Shown: positions 17,376-27,807 of the stretch, one piece after another
Layout: every line of letters starts with the position of its first letter
Position numbering within the stretch: position 1 is the stretch's first letter
DNA from: Janthinobacterium psychrotolerans
GTDB lineage: Bacteria > Pseudomonadota > Gammaproteobacteria > Burkholderiales > Burkholderiaceae_D
Reading direction: 5' to 3'
DNA length: 64,000 nt
NCBI RefSeq assembly: GCF_001677885.1
Contig: NZ_LOCQ01000055.1
Coordinates: forward strand, 1-64,000
Made by a program: the position numbers and the translations under genes
The notes under the pieces: model-generated
What the model saw: only the letters and a program-made list of their open reading frames with translations
What the model was told of the DNA's origin: nothing
The model's database searches: none

Positions 17376-18119
17376 TCACGCCAGCCATGGTTTGATCGCC
17401 GAATGCAGTCCCAGCGCGAACAGGCCGATAAAAAAGCACTTCCTGAACAGTGCCGCTGAAATGCGCCCGCGCAGCCACTGGCCGGCCAGCATGCCGCCCA
17501 AGGCCGGCAGCAGGGCGATGCCCGACGCTTGGGCGTCGCCCAGATGAAAATTGCCCTGCAGCGCCAGGCTGGCCGCCAGCGCCACGGTAGAGGCACTAAA
17601 CGCCAGGCCCAGCGCCTGTACCAGCGCATCGCGCTGCAGCCCCAGTCCCTGCAGGTAGGGCACGGCCGGGATCACGAACACGCCGGTGGCGGCCGTCACC
17701 AGGCCCGTCGATGCGCCGATCAGGGGCGCCAGCCAGGGCTCATGGCGCGGCGCCACCACCAGGCGCCACGAGCACAGTCCGGCCACCGCATACGCCATCA
17801 GCGCCACCCCCAGCGCCACCACGGCCCAGGCGCCGCTGTCTTGCGGCAGCAGCGCGCCGCCAAGCACGGTGCCGGCCATGGTCCAGGCCAGCAAGGGCCA
17901 CAAGCGTCGCAGCAGGGCGGCCAGGCCCGGGCCAGTGGCCAGCTGCCACACATTGGTCACCATCGACGGCACGATCAGCAGGGCCGCAGCCTGTACCGGC
18001 GGCATCACCAGGCTGAGCAAGCCCATGGCCACCGTCGGCAGGCCCAGGCCCACTACGCCCTTGACGAAGCCCGCGAGAATAAAACTGGCGCCGACGGCCA
18101 GCAAAAATGAAGTTTCCAT
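17376..18119 (-). CDS. TauE/SafE-family membrane exporter
   Basis: A 247-residue inner-membrane protein of the TauE/SafE family with about eight hydrophobic segments. The repeated family motif appears as FVKGVVGLGLPTVAMGLLSL near the N-terminus and GASTGLVTAATGVFVIPAVPYLQ in the second half. Relatives export sulfite, sulfoacetate or other small organic anions. The ATG three codons after an in-frame TTG is the likelier start. It is divergent from a LysR regulator, and an LTTR-type operator lies in the gap between them. Confidence 0.9.
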   Translation of the reverse strand: METSFLLAVGASFILAGFVKGVVGLGLPTVAMGLLSLVMPPVQAAALLIVPSMVTNVWQLATGPGLAALLRRLWPLLAWTMAGTVLGGALLPQDSGAWAVVALGVALMAYAVAGLCSWRLVVAPRHEPWLAPLIGASTGLVTAATGVFVIPAVPYLQGLGLQRDALVQALGLAFSASTVALAASLALQGNFHLGDAQASGIALLPALGGMLAGQWLRGRISAALFRKCFFIGLFALGLHSAIKPWLA

Positions 18120-18193
18120 GATGTTCAACGAGAATGAAAGTGGGGCGATTCTGCGCGCCTGGCGCGCTGCTGAAAAGCTGGATTTTCCGGCGC

Positions 18194-18218
18194 CAGCCTT
18201 AGCCTGAAACGAAGGCTG
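18194..18218 (+). promoter_or_regulatory. LysR-type operator (T-N11-A inverted repeat)
   Basis: CAGCCTT and AAGGCTG are a perfect 7-bp inverted repeat separated by exactly 11 bases, so the inner bases give the classical LTTR T-N11-A motif. It lies in the gap between the divergent TauE and LysR genes, about 28 bases before the LysR start. Confidence 0.6.
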
Positions 18219-18245
18219 TTATGATGGCCCCAAGGAGGGCGCACC

Positions 18246-19139
18246 ATGCGTTTTGATCTGGTCGATTTGCAGCTGTTCGTGCACGTGGTGGAAGAGGGCA
18301 GCCTGACGGCCGGCGCCGCGCGCAGCCATCTGGCGCTGGCGTCGGCCAGCGCGCGCGTGCGCGGCATGGAGCAAGCCCTGGGCATGGCGCTGCTGCTGCG
18401 CGGGCGGCGCGGCGTCACCGTCACGCCGGCCGGCCAGACCCTGCTGCACCATGCGCGCCTGGTGCTGCTGCAGATGGACAAGCTGCGCGGCGACCTCGGC
18501 GAATTTGCGCGCGGCCTGCAAGGCCAGCTGCGCCTGCTGTGCAATACCTCGGCGCTCAGCGAATTCCTGCCCGAGGCGCTGGCCACCTTCCTGGAACGCC
18601 ACCCGAACCTCACCATCGACCTCGAAGAGCGCCTCAGCTACGATATCGTCAAGGGCGTCTCGGAAGGGCAGGCCGACATCGGCATCGTCTCCGATTCGGT
18701 CGACCTGCGCGGCTTGCAAACGTTTTTGTTCCGGCCCGACCGGCTGGTGGCGATCGTGGCGGCCGACGGCGTGCGGCAGCGCGCCATCGGCGAGGCGGAC
18801 GCCATCGATTTCGCCAGCTTGCTGGAATCCGATTTCATCGGCCTGGCCGACGACAGCGCGCTGCAGCAGTACCTGGGCCTGCAGGCGGCGCGCCTGGGAC
18901 GGCCATTGAAAGTGCGGGTGCGCCTGCGCAGTTTCGATGCAGTGTGCCGCATGGTCGCCAGCGGCGCCGGCGTGGCCGTGGTGCCGCAGTCGGCCGCGCG
19001 CCGCTGCCAGCAGACGATGGCGCTGCGCTGCCTGGCCTTGCTTGACCCCTGGTCGGTACGCAATCTGACCATCTGCGTGCGCCAGTTCGGCGAACTGCCC
19101 TTGTACGCGCGCCAGCTGGTCGAGCATCTGCAGGCGTAA
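18246..19139 (+). CDS. LysR-family transcriptional regulator
   Basis: A 297-residue LTTR. The N-terminal winged helix-turn-helix (about 1-60) reads DLVDLQLFVHVVEEGSLTAGA and onwards; the rest is the two-lobed ligand-binding domain, including DIGIVSDSVDLRGLQTF. The strong AAGGAGGG ribosome site fixes the start. It is divergent from a TauE-family exporter with a T-N11-A palindrome between them, so it probably controls that exporter and itself. The inducer is unknown. Confidence 0.93.
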   Translation: MRFDLVDLQLFVHVVEEGSLTAGAARSHLALASASARVRGMEQALGMALLLRGRRGVTVTPAGQTLLHHARLVLLQMDKLRGDLGEFARGLQGQLRLLCNTSALSEFLPEALATFLERHPNLTIDLEERLSYDIVKGVSEGQADIGIVSDSVDLRGLQTFLFRPDRLVAIVAADGVRQRAIGEADAIDFASLLESDFIGLADDSALQQYLGLQAARLGRPLKVRVRLRSFDAVCRMVASGAGVAVVPQSAARRCQQTMALRCLALLDPWSVRNLTICVRQFGELPLYARQLVEHLQA

Positions 19140-19231
19140 GTTGTTCCAGGCGCAGTGTGCGATGGCGCGCGGACACGCCGGGCCAGCGCGTCTATAATCA
19201 GGTCTATACAGTCCATCAAAAGGAAGACACC

Positions 19232-19423
19232 ATGCGTTTATTGATTGCCCTGATTTTTCCATGGCTGACCTTTTTCACCATCGGTCGCCCGATCGCCGGC
19301 ATCATCTGCCTGATCCTGCAAATCACCCTGATCGGCTGGCTGCCGGCCACCATCTGGGCCGTGTATGCACTGAGCCAGTTCAAGACCGACCAGAAGATCG
19401 CCGAAGCCACCCGCCGCTATTGA
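19232..19423 (+). CDS. YqaE/Pmp3-family small membrane protein
   Basis: A 63-residue protein with two membrane helices, of the YqaE/Pmp3 family (proteolipid membrane potential modulator). It starts MRLLIALIFPWLTFFTIGRP and contains LILQITLIGWLPATIWAVYAL, the second helix. Yeast Pmp3 affects membrane potential under salt stress; the bacterial role is poorly known and often stress-linked. AAAAGGAAG lies before the ATG. It is 14 bases upstream of the next gene on the same strand. Confidence 0.9.
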   Translation: MRLLIALIFPWLTFFTIGRPIAGIICLILQITLIGWLPATIWAVYALSQFKTDQKIAEATRRY

Positions 19424-19437
19424 CCGAGGAGCGTCCC

Positions 19438-19899
19438 ATGCACAGTTCCCCACGCAGTACCCGCGTGGCCGCGATGGCGGCTGCGGCCTTGCTGGCCGCC
19501 AGCCTGCATGGCGCCGTCCTGGCCCAGGCCGAAGGCGCCTTGCCGCCGGTGCAGAAAAGCGGCGCGGTCGAGTACCTGAGCGGTGGCATCGGCCTGGACG
19601 AATCGACCGCCATCAAGCAGGCCAGCGGCCAGTGGCCATTGAGCCTGGTGTTTTCCGTGCAGGCGGACGCGCGCGCACAATTTGCGTCCGACGTGAAGCT
19701 GGAAATCCGTGACGCGAAAGGCGCGCTGGCGCTGGACGTCACCGCCAGCGGCCCGTATCTGCTGGCGCGGCTGGCGCCGGGCGGCTACAGCCTGCGCGCC
19801 ACCCTGGCCGGTAAAACTCTGGAGCGCAAGCTGCGCATCAAGGCAGGCAGTTCGGCGCGCGTGGAACTGGTGTGGCCGGCCGGCACCAACCAGTCCTGA
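19438..19899 (+). CDS. Exported protein with carboxypeptidase-regulatory-like beta-sandwich domain
   Basis: A 153-residue protein with a signal peptide (about 1-30, HGAVLA-QAEG). After about residue 65 it looks like a small beta-sandwich of the kind found in carboxypeptidase regulatory domains, with LEIRDAKGALALDVTASGPYL and APGGYSLRATLAGKT. I do not recognise a named family. It follows the Pmp3-like gene closely, with AGGAG before its ATG, and ends 4 bases before the stop codon of a convergent oxidoreductase gene. Confidence 0.8.
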   Translation: MHSSPRSTRVAAMAAAALLAASLHGAVLAQAEGALPPVQKSGAVEYLSGGIGLDESTAIKQASGQWPLSLVFSVQADARAQFASDVKLEIRDAKGALALDVTASGPYLLARLAPGGYSLRATLAGKTLERKLRIKAGSSARVELVWPAGTNQS

Positions 19900-19903
19900 A
19901 GGA

Positions 19904-20950
19904 TCAAGCCACCGCTGGCACGTTCAGTACGCGGCCCTCATTGGCGCTTTGCAGCGCCAGTTCGATCAGCCTGATGGTGTCCAGCGCATCCTCGGCCGCC
20001 ACCGGCGCCGGCTTGCCGTCGCGGATGGCGTCGGCCATGCCCTGGTAGAAATCCTGGTAGCGGCCCGCCTGCAGGTCCAGATGCTCGCACTGGCCATCCG
20101 GCTGCGTGCCAAGGTAGAGCGCGCCGCGCACCCCATCCTCGCCCCAGCCCGGCTGGCCCGGACGTCCGCCCGCCTTTAACGCGTCTTCCTGCGGATCGAG
20201 GCCGAATTTCATGAAACTGCCGGCGTCGCCATGCACGGCAAAACGCGCCGTCGGCGCCTTGACCAGGCAGCCCGCCTGCAGCACCACGCGCAGGCGCTGG
20301 TAATACAGCACGATATGCAGGTAGTCGACCGCCTGCGCGCCATCGCGCTGCAGGTCGATATCGGCATGCAGTTTGTCCGGCATGCCGAACAGCTGCACCG
20401 CCTGGTCCAGCATATGCGGCCCCAGGTCGTACAGCAGGCCGCCACCGGGCGCGTTCGATTCGCGCCAGCGCTGGCGGATCTCGGGGCGGAAGCGGTCGAA
20501 ATGCGATTCAAAACTGGTGACGCGGCCCAGCACGCCCTGCGCCAGCAGCGTCTTGATCGTCATAAAATCGCCATCCCAGCGGCGGTTGTGATACACGCTG
20601 AGCACCAGCTTGCGTTCTTTGGCCAGGGTGATCAGCGTCTGTGCCTCGGCGCTGGTAATCGTGAACGGCTTGTCGACCACCACGTGCTTGCCCGCCTGCA
20701 GGGCCGCCCGCGCCAGGCCGAAATGGGCTTCGTTGGGTGCGGCGATCACCACCAGTTCGATCGCTGCATCGGCAAACAGCTGCGCCGCTTCCGCGTAGAC
20801 GGTGGCCTCGGGCCAGTCCTTGTGCACCAGGTCCGGCTTGCTGGAAGCGACGGCCGTCAGCTCCAGGGCCTCGACGCTAGTGAGGACGGGAGCGTGGAAG
20901 GTGGCGCCGGCAAAGCCGTAGCCGACCAGGCCGGTTTTGATTTTGTTCAT
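19904..20950 (-). CDS. Gfo/Idh/MocA-family NAD(P)-dependent oxidoreductase
   Basis: A 348-residue oxidoreductase. The N-terminal Rossmann domain carries GLVGYGFAGATFHAPVL (nucleotide-binding loop), VVIAAPNEAHFGLARAALQAGKHVVVDKPFT with the family DKP motif, and the C-terminal substrate domain includes GGGLLYDLGPHMLDQAVQLF with a conserved Asp-x3-His arrangement. Relatives act on sugars, inositol or related polyols. The substrate cannot be named from the sequence, and the gene has no obvious operon partner. Confidence 0.92.
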   Translation of the reverse strand: MNKIKTGLVGYGFAGATFHAPVLTSVEALELTAVASSKPDLVHKDWPEATVYAEAAQLFADAAIELVVIAAPNEAHFGLARAALQAGKHVVVDKPFTITSAEAQTLITLAKERKLVLSVYHNRRWDGDFMTIKTLLAQGVLGRVTSFESHFDRFRPEIRQRWRESNAPGGGLLYDLGPHMLDQAVQLFGMPDKLHADIDLQRDGAQAVDYLHIVLYYQRLRVVLQAGCLVKAPTARFAVHGDAGSFMKFGLDPQEDALKAGGRPGQPGWGEDGVRGALYLGTQPDGQCEHLDLQAGRYQDFYQGMADAIRDGKPAPVAAEDALDTIRLIELALQSANEGRVLNVPAVA

Positions 20951-20995
20951 GGCGGTAATCTATGTGCGTGTCAGGAGCCATGATCATACCCGCAA

Positions 20996-21017
20996 GCGGC
21001 TCGGTTAATCGAGCCGC
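20996..21017 (-). terminator. Hairpin over the stop codon of the TonB-domain lipoprotein gene
   Basis: GCGGCTCG and CGAGCCGC form an 8-bp stem with a 6-base loop that contains the stop codon of the preceding gene. No T run follows on the minus strand. It may mark the 3' end of the gatCAB transcript. Confidence 0.4.
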
Positions 21018-21400
21018 CAGACATACTGCATGACCGCTGGCGAACTGACCGGCTTGCCGCCGGCGATGCCCGGCTTGAAGCGGCACTTGGCGATGCTGCT
21101 GCGCGCCGCTTCGTCCAGCAAGGGATAGCCGCTGCTGCGCGCCACGCTTGCCTCCTCGACCTTGCCCTCGGCGCTGATCTGGAAACGCAGCATGACGGCG
21201 CCGGCTTGCCGCGCCTTGCGCGAGGCGAGCGGATAGACGGGCTTGCTGCAGCTGGAAAAATCGGCAACCGGTTCCTGCTCCAGTACCGGCTTGCCGGCGG
21301 TGGCGGTCGGCTGGCCACCGATGCTGGTGCAGCCGGCGGCCAGGATCAGCAGCGGCAGGGCCGCTGTCCAGTGCCATGCCGCTCGTGTGTTGGCTTGCAT
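21005..21400 (-). CDS. Lipoprotein with a TonB C-terminal domain
   Basis: A 131-residue protein. The signal peptide ends in a lipobox (ILAAGC), so it should be lipid-anchored at Cys24 or so. The rest is a TonB C-terminal fold: KPVYPLASRKARQAGAVMLRFQISAEGKVEEASV is the usual YP...G.V.L.F.I...G.V pattern, ending in VMQYVWRLD. It lacks the membrane helix and proline-rich linker of true TonB, so an energy-transducing role is unlikely. A GGGAGA site precedes the chosen ATG; an ATG four codons earlier overlaps the gatB stop. It is read with gatCAB. Confidence 0.82.
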   Translation of the reverse strand: MQANTRAAWHWTAALPLLILAAGCTSIGGQPTATAGKPVLEQEPVADFSSCSKPVYPLASRKARQAGAVMLRFQISAEGKVEEASVARSSGYPLLDEAARSSIAKCRFKPGIAGGKPVSSPAVMQYVWRLD

Positions 21401-21411
21401 ATGATCTCCCA

Positions 21412-22872
21412 TCAGCCTGCCAGCTTGGCCTTGAGCAGTTCGGTCAGCTGGGCCGGGTTGGCCTTGCCTTTCGAGGCCTTCATGGCCTGGCCGATCAGCG
21501 CGTTGATGGCCGCTTCCTTGCCGGCGCGGTACTGCTCGACCGACTTGGCGTTGGCCGCCAGGACCTCGTCGACGATCGCTTCCAGGGCGCCCGTGTCCGA
21601 GATCTGTTTCAGGCCCTTGGCGTCGATGATGGTGTCGACCAGATGCTCGTCAGCCGATTTGGCTTCCCACATGCCGGCGAACACTTCTTTTGCGGCCTTG
21701 TTGGAAATGGTGCCGTCGGCGATGCGCTTCAACATGGCGGCCAGCTGGGCCGGCGAGACCGGCGCCGCGTCGAGGTCCACGCCTTCGCGGTTGACGGTCG
21801 ACGCCACGTCGCCCATCAGCCAGTTGGCGGCGGCCTTGGCGTTGTCCTTGCCGGCCTTGTCCACCACGGCGACGAAGTAGGTCGCCATGGCCTTGGACTG
21901 CGTCAGCACCAGCGCGTCGTAGTCGGGCAGCGCGTATTCGCTGATGAAGCGGGCGCGCATGGCGGCCGGCAGCTCCGGCATGTCGGCTTTCACGCGGGCG
22001 ATCCACTCGGGCGAGATGACCAGCGGCGGCAGGTCCGGGTCGGGGAAGTAGCGGTAATCCTGGGCGTCTTCCTTGCTGCGCATTTCGCGCGTTTCCTTGC
22101 GGTCCGGGTCGTACAGGCGCGTGGCCTGCACCACCTTGCCGCCGTCTTCGATCAGCTCGATCTGGCGGCGCACTTCGACGTGCACCGCTTCTTCGATAAA
22201 GCGGAACGAGTTCAGGTTCTTGATTTCGCAGCGGGTGCCGAATTCCTTCTGGCCGACAGGGCGCACCGAAACGTTGACGTCGCAGCGGAACGAGCCTTCC
22301 TGCATGTTGCCGTCGCACACGCCGAGCCACATCACCAGCGAGTGCAGCGCCTTGGCATAGGCCACGGCTTCGGCGGCGCTGCGAATTTCCGGCTCCGAGA
22401 CGATTTCCAGCAGCGGCGTGCCGGCGCGGTTCAGATCGATGCCGCTCATGCCGGCGTAGTCTTCGTGCAGCGACTTGCCGGCGTCTTCTTCCAGGTGGGC
22501 GCGCGTCAGGTTGACGGTCCTGGTGACGAATTGGCCATCTTTTTCGTAGCCGAAGGTCAGCGCGCCGCCGATCACCACCGGATCTTCGAACTGGCTGATC
22601 TGGTAGCCCTTCGGCGAATCGGGGTAAAAATAGTTCTTGCGCGCGAAGACCGAATGCGGCGCGACGGTGGCGCCCACGGCCAGGCCGAAACGGATGGCGC
22701 GGTCGACCGCCTGCTTGTTCATCACCGGCAGCACGCCCGGCAGCGCCAGGTCGACCGGGCTGGCCTGGGTGTTGGCTTCGGCGCCGTACTTGATCGGCGA
22801 ACCGCTGAAAATTTTGGAGTCGGTCGTGAGCTGCACGTGGTTCTCAAGACCGATGACGACTTCCCATTGCAT
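21412..22872 (-). CDS. gatB: Asp/Glu-tRNA(Asn/Gln) amidotransferase subunit B
   Basis: A 486-residue GatB. It activates the misacylated tRNA by phosphorylation and passes ammonia from GatA. The start [24 protein letters not shown] is conserved (here with HVQL at the usual EVH-like position). Other landmarks are [20 protein letters not shown], the metal-binding cradle, and the C-terminal YqeY/tail domain with NWLMGDVAS and AKEVFAGMW. It is the last of the gatC-gatA-gatB operon, 23 bases after gatA, and is followed by a TonB-domain lipoprotein gene. Confidence 0.97.
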   Translation of the reverse strand: MQWEVVIGLENHVQLTTDSKIFSGSPIKYGAEANTQASPVDLALPGVLPVMNKQAVDRAIRFGLAVGATVAPHSVFARKNYFYPDSPKGYQISQFEDPVVIGGALTFGYEKDGQFVTRTVNLTRAHLEEDAGKSLHEDYAGMSGIDLNRAGTPLLEIVSEPEIRSAAEAVAYAKALHSLVMWLGVCDGNMQEGSFRCDVNVSVRPVGQKEFGTRCEIKNLNSFRFIEEAVHVEVRRQIELIEDGGKVVQATRLYDPDRKETREMRSKEDAQDYRYFPDPDLPPLVISPEWIARVKADMPELPAAMRARFISEYALPDYDALVLTQSKAMATYFVAVVDKAGKDNAKAAANWLMGDVASTVNREGVDLDAAPVSPAQLAAMLKRIADGTISNKAAKEVFAGMWEAKSADEHLVDTIIDAKGLKQISDTGALEAIVDEVLAANAKSVEQYRAGKEAAINALIGQAMKASKGKANPAQLTELLKAKLAG

Positions 22873-22895
22873 AGTGTTCTCGCTTCTTTTTTTGG

Positions 22896-24380
22896 TTAAA
22901 CGCCGGCAGGCGCGCGCGTGTGCCAGTCCGTCACCAGCTGGTACTGGTGGGCCACGTTCAGCAGTCTGGCCTCGCCAAAGTAATTGCCGATGATTTGCAG
23001 GCCGACCGGGCGCTTGCCATTCTTGTCACCTGCGCCGAAGCCGCACGGAATCGACATGCCGGGCAGGCCGGCCAGGCTGGTCGACAGGGTGTAGATGTCG
23101 GCCAGGTAGTTCGCCACCGGGTCGTCGGTCTTGTCGCCCAGGTCCCAGGCCACGGTCGGCGCGACCGGTCCCATGATGACGTCGCAGACGGCGTTCGGGC
23201 CGTTCAGTACCGCGTCGAAGTCCTGCGCGATCAGGCGGCGGATCTTTTGCGCTTTCAGGTAGTAGGCGTCGTAATAGCCGTGGCACAGCACATAGGTGCC
23301 GACCATGATGCGGCGCTTGACCTCGGCGCCAAAGCCTTCGGCGCGGCTTTTCTTGTACATGTCCTGCAGGTCCTTGTAGGCGCTGGCGCGGTGGCCGTAG
23401 CGCACGCCGTCATAGCGCGACAGGTTGGACGACGCTTCGGCCGGTGCGATCATGTAGTAGGCGGGGATCGACAGCGCCGTGTTCGGCAGCGAGATGTCGA
23501 CCAGGGTCGCGCCCAGCTGTTCGTATTGCGCCAGCGCGGCGCGCACGGCCGCTTCCACGTCCTTGGCCAGGCCGTCGCCAAAATACTCGCGCGGCACGCC
23601 GATGCGCAGGCCGTTCAAGGGTTGCGCCAGGCTGCGCGTAAAGTCTTCGGCCACGCCGCCCTGTTCCGGCGTCAGGCTGGTCGAATCGCGTTCGTCGAAG
23701 CCGGCGATCACGTTGAGCAGCAGGGCGCAGTCTTCGGCGGTTTGCGCCATCGGGCCGCCCTGGTCGAGCGAGGAGGCAAACGCGATCATGCCGAAGCGCG
23801 ACACGCGGCCATAGGTAGGCTTGATGCCGGTGATGCCGCAAAAGGCGGCCGGCTGGCGGATCGAGCCGCCGGTGTCGGTGCCGGTGGCCGCCGGCGTCAG
23901 GCGCGCGGCGACGGCGGCGGCCGAACCGCCCGACGAGCCACCCGGCACGGCAGTCGTGTCCCACGGGTTTTTCACGGCGCCGAAGGCCGAGTTCTCGTTG
24001 CCCGAACCCATGGCGAATTCGTCGCAATTGACCTTGCCCAGGCTGACCATGCCGGCGGCCAGGCATTTTTCCACCACTGTGGCGTCAAACGGGCTGACAT
24101 AGTCGGCCAACATCATCGAGCCGGCCGTGGTGCGCCAGCCGCGGGTGACAAACAGATCCTTGTGCGCGATCGGCACGCCGGTCAGGGCGGTGGCGCTGCC
24201 GTCGGCGATACGCGCGTCGGCCACTGCGGCCTGGGCCAGGGTCAGCGCACGGTCGACGTGCAGAAAGGCGTTCGAGCCGTCGGCGGCGATGCGGTCGAGG
24301 AAATGCGTCGCCAGCGCCACGGCGGAAATTTCCTTGTTCCGCAAAAGCGCGGACAGCTGTTTGATGGATTTTGTATGCAT
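22896..24380 (-). CDS. gatA: Asp/Glu-tRNA(Asn/Gln) amidotransferase subunit A
   Basis: A 494-residue amidase-signature enzyme that frees ammonia from glutamine for the GatCAB reaction. The Ser-cisSer-Lys triad is visible: Lys74 in [10 protein letters not shown], then [14 protein letters not shown] and the nucleophile segment [12 protein letters not shown]. It corrects Glu-tRNA(Gln) and Asp-tRNA(Asn) where the matching synthetases are absent. It lies between gatC and gatB, as in most bacteria. Confidence 0.97.
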   Translation of the reverse strand: MHTKSIKQLSALLRNKEISAVALATHFLDRIAADGSNAFLHVDRALTLAQAAVADARIADGSATALTGVPIAHKDLFVTRGWRTTAGSMMLADYVSPFDATVVEKCLAAGMVSLGKVNCDEFAMGSGNENSAFGAVKNPWDTTAVPGGSSGGSAAAVAARLTPAATGTDTGGSIRQPAAFCGITGIKPTYGRVSRFGMIAFASSLDQGGPMAQTAEDCALLLNVIAGFDERDSTSLTPEQGGVAEDFTRSLAQPLNGLRIGVPREYFGDGLAKDVEAAVRAALAQYEQLGATLVDISLPNTALSIPAYYMIAPAEASSNLSRYDGVRYGHRASAYKDLQDMYKKSRAEGFGAEVKRRIMVGTYVLCHGYYDAYYLKAQKIRRLIAQDFDAVLNGPNAVCDVIMGPVAPTVAWDLGDKTDDPVANYLADIYTLSTSLAGLPGMSIPCGFGAGDKNGKRPVGLQIIGNYFGEARLLNVAHQYQLVTDWHTRAPAGV

Positions 24381-24441
24381 GGCGTTTCTAAAGTGATATT
24401 CGACAGGAGGACAAGGACGGGGCGCCGTTCCGGCGCGCCGC

Positions 24442-24744
24442 TTACTCGATGACCTTGGGGACGAGGTACAGCCCGTCCTGGACCTTCGGCGCCACCGCCT
24501 GGTAGGCGTCGCGGTGATTGCTTTCGGTGGCCTGGTCTTCGCGCAGGCGCAATGCGATATTGTCCATATGGGCGGCCAGCGGGTGGCTCAATGGCGCCAC
24601 GCCTTCGGTGTCGACGGCCTGCATTTGTTCTGCCAGCGCAAAAATTTTGTTCAATTGTTCCAGGGACGTGGCTGCCTGGTCGTCGGCCATGTCGAGTTGT
24701 GCCAAATGGGCAATGCGTTTTACATCGGAGAGTGTCAGGGACAT
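24442..24744 (-). CDS. gatC: Asp/Glu-tRNA(Asn/Gln) amidotransferase subunit C
   Basis: A 100-residue GatC that wraps around GatA and GatB and stabilises the complex. It starts [19 protein letters not shown] and has the family segment [25 protein letters not shown]. An open extension of 49 codons upstream is Arg-rich and unlike the family, so the later ATG was chosen. It is the first gene of gatCAB and divergent from mreB. Confidence 0.95.
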   Translation of the reverse strand: MSLTLSDVKRIAHLAQLDMADDQAATSLEQLNKIFALAEQMQAVDTEGVAPLSHPLAAHMDNIALRLREDQATESNHRDAYQAVAPKVQDGLYLVPKVIE

Positions 24745-26139
<1,395 letters not shown>

Positions 26140-26245
26140 TCGGATCAACGGGCCGGAAAGCGGGTTTCCGGCGTTGGTTTTGGCGCCGGCGTGAGGCCGG
26201 GGCCCGCACGTTGGCGCTCCGCGCCTGGCCTGATTATTGGAAGTC

Positions 26246-27286
26246 ATGGAATACAGTCCTCCGCCACTTTTCAAACAGGGCGCCTCCGCCCGCGTCAAGA
26301 TGATGGTGTTCGCCGGCATTTCGATCGCCTTGCTGCTGGTCGATTCGCGCATGCACGCGCTGACCGCCGTGCGCCAGGCGGTTGGCACCGTGCTCTATCC
26401 GGTGCAGATGGCCGCGCTGGTGCCGCGCGACGTGGCACTCGGCGTCGGCACGTATTTTTCCTCGCTGTCGGCGCTGGAAAAACAGGTGCGTGAGCTCAGG
26501 CACGAACAGATCGCCTCGGCGCAGATCCTGCAGCAGGCGCAGCTCAATATCGTGGAAAACAACCACCTGCGCAAGTTGATGGAAGCGCGCGAGCGCGTGC
26601 CGGTCAAATCGATGCTCGCTGAAATCCTGTATGACACGCGCGACTCGGCCACCCGCAAGATCGTGCTCGACCGCGGTATCCAGAACGGCGTGGAGCTGGG
26701 CCGGCCGGTGATCGACAACCTGGGCGTGGTCGGCCAGGTCACGCGGGTGTTTCCGTTTACCTCGGAAGTGACCCTGCTGACCGACGAAGAACAGGCGATT
26801 CCCGTGCAGCTGCTGCGCACGGGCGTGCGCAGCGTGGCCTACGGGCGCGGCAAGTCCGGCACCATGGAGCTGCGCTTTACGGAACCGACGGCCGACATCC
26901 AGATCGGCGATATCGTGATTACCTCCGGCCTCGATGGCCTGTATCCGGCCGGCCTGGCCGTGGCGCGCGTGACCCTGGTCGAGCGCAATGCGCACGGCCC
27001 GTTCGGCCGCGTGGTATGCCAGCCGCTGGCCGGCATCGAGCGCAATACGCAGCTGCTGATACTGACGTCGTCGCCCGATATTGCGCCGCGTCCGCCGGCC
27101 GAGGAAATCAAGGTTGGCCGCAAGATCGCCGGCAAGATGGCGCCGATCAAGGACGCGCCCAAGCCTGCCGCAACCCAGGACGCCACTGCGGCGCCGGCCA
27201 ACGCCACGCCGGCCAAGCCGGCCAGCAAGCCTGCCGCGCCGCCCGCCACCACGACCACTGCCGCGCCGACGGAGACCACGCGATGA
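26246..27286 (+). CDS. mreC: Rod shape-determining protein MreC
   Basis: A 346-residue inner-membrane protein with one N-terminal helix (about 20-40), a coiled coil (about 70-110, LEKQVRELRHEQIASAQILQQ is part) and a periplasmic beta domain with YDTRDSATRKIVLDRGIQNGV. It scaffolds PBP2 and RodA. The last 50 residues are a low-complexity Ala/Pro/Thr/Lys tail, longer than in E. coli MreC and probably disordered. The ATG overlaps no other gene; an in-frame TTG three codons upstream is less likely. Its stop overlaps the mreD start. Confidence 0.96.
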   Translation: MEYSPPPLFKQGASARVKMMVFAGISIALLLVDSRMHALTAVRQAVGTVLYPVQMAALVPRDVALGVGTYFSSLSALEKQVRELRHEQIASAQILQQAQLNIVENNHLRKLMEARERVPVKSMLAEILYDTRDSATRKIVLDRGIQNGVELGRPVIDNLGVVGQVTRVFPFTSEVTLLTDEEQAIPVQLLRTGVRSVAYGRGKSGTMELRFTEPTADIQIGDIVITSGLDGLYPAGLAVARVTLVERNAHGPFGRVVCQPLAGIERNTQLLILTSSPDIAPRPPAEEIKVGRKIAGKMAPIKDAPKPAATQDATAAPANATPAKPASKPAAPPATTTTAAPTETTR

Positions 27287-27795
27287 ACCGCCCGCATTAC
27301 ATCCTGCTGCCGGTCAGCCCGCTGTTCATCGGCTTTTCGCTGCTGTGCGCCTTTTTGCTGAACCTGCTGCCATGGGGCCATTTCGTCGGCGTGCCCGATT
27401 TTGTCGCGCTGGTGCTGGTGTTCTGGGGCATCCACCAGCCGCGCAAGGTCGGCATCGGCGTGGCCTTTTTCATGGGCCTGATGATGGACGTGCACGATTC
27501 GACCCTGCTGGGCGAAAACGCGCTGGCCTATACCTTGCTGTCCTATTTCGCCATCATGATGCACCGCCGCGTGCTGTGGTTCCCCGTCATGACGCAGGCG
27601 CTGCATGTGCTGCCGCTGCTGCTGCTGACGCAGGCGCTGCAGCTGGTGACGCGGCTGATCGTCTCGGGCCGCTTCCCGGGCTGGCTCAATTTCATCGAGA
27701 GCTTTATCGCCGTGATCCTGTGGCCTATCATTACCTGGATGCTGCTGGCGCCGCAGCGCCGCGCCGTGGACCGCGACCACAACCGCCCGATCTGA
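27283..27795 (+). CDS. mreD: Rod shape-determining protein MreD
   Basis: A 170-residue membrane protein with about five hydrophobic helices, starting MNRPHYILLPVSPLFIGFSL. Family segments are VPDFVALVLVFWGIHQPRKVGIGVAF and GLMMDVHDSTLLGENALAY. It works with MreC in the elongasome. The ATG overlaps the mreC stop by four bases (ATGA), so the two are coupled. Confidence 0.95.
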   Translation: MNRPHYILLPVSPLFIGFSLLCAFLLNLLPWGHFVGVPDFVALVLVFWGIHQPRKVGIGVAFFMGLMMDVHDSTLLGENALAYTLLSYFAIMMHRRVLWFPVMTQALHVLPLLLLTQALQLVTRLIVSGRFPGWLNFIESFIAVILWPIITWMLLAPQRRAVDRDHNRPI

Positions 27796-27807
27796 GCGTG
27801 ACCTGTC

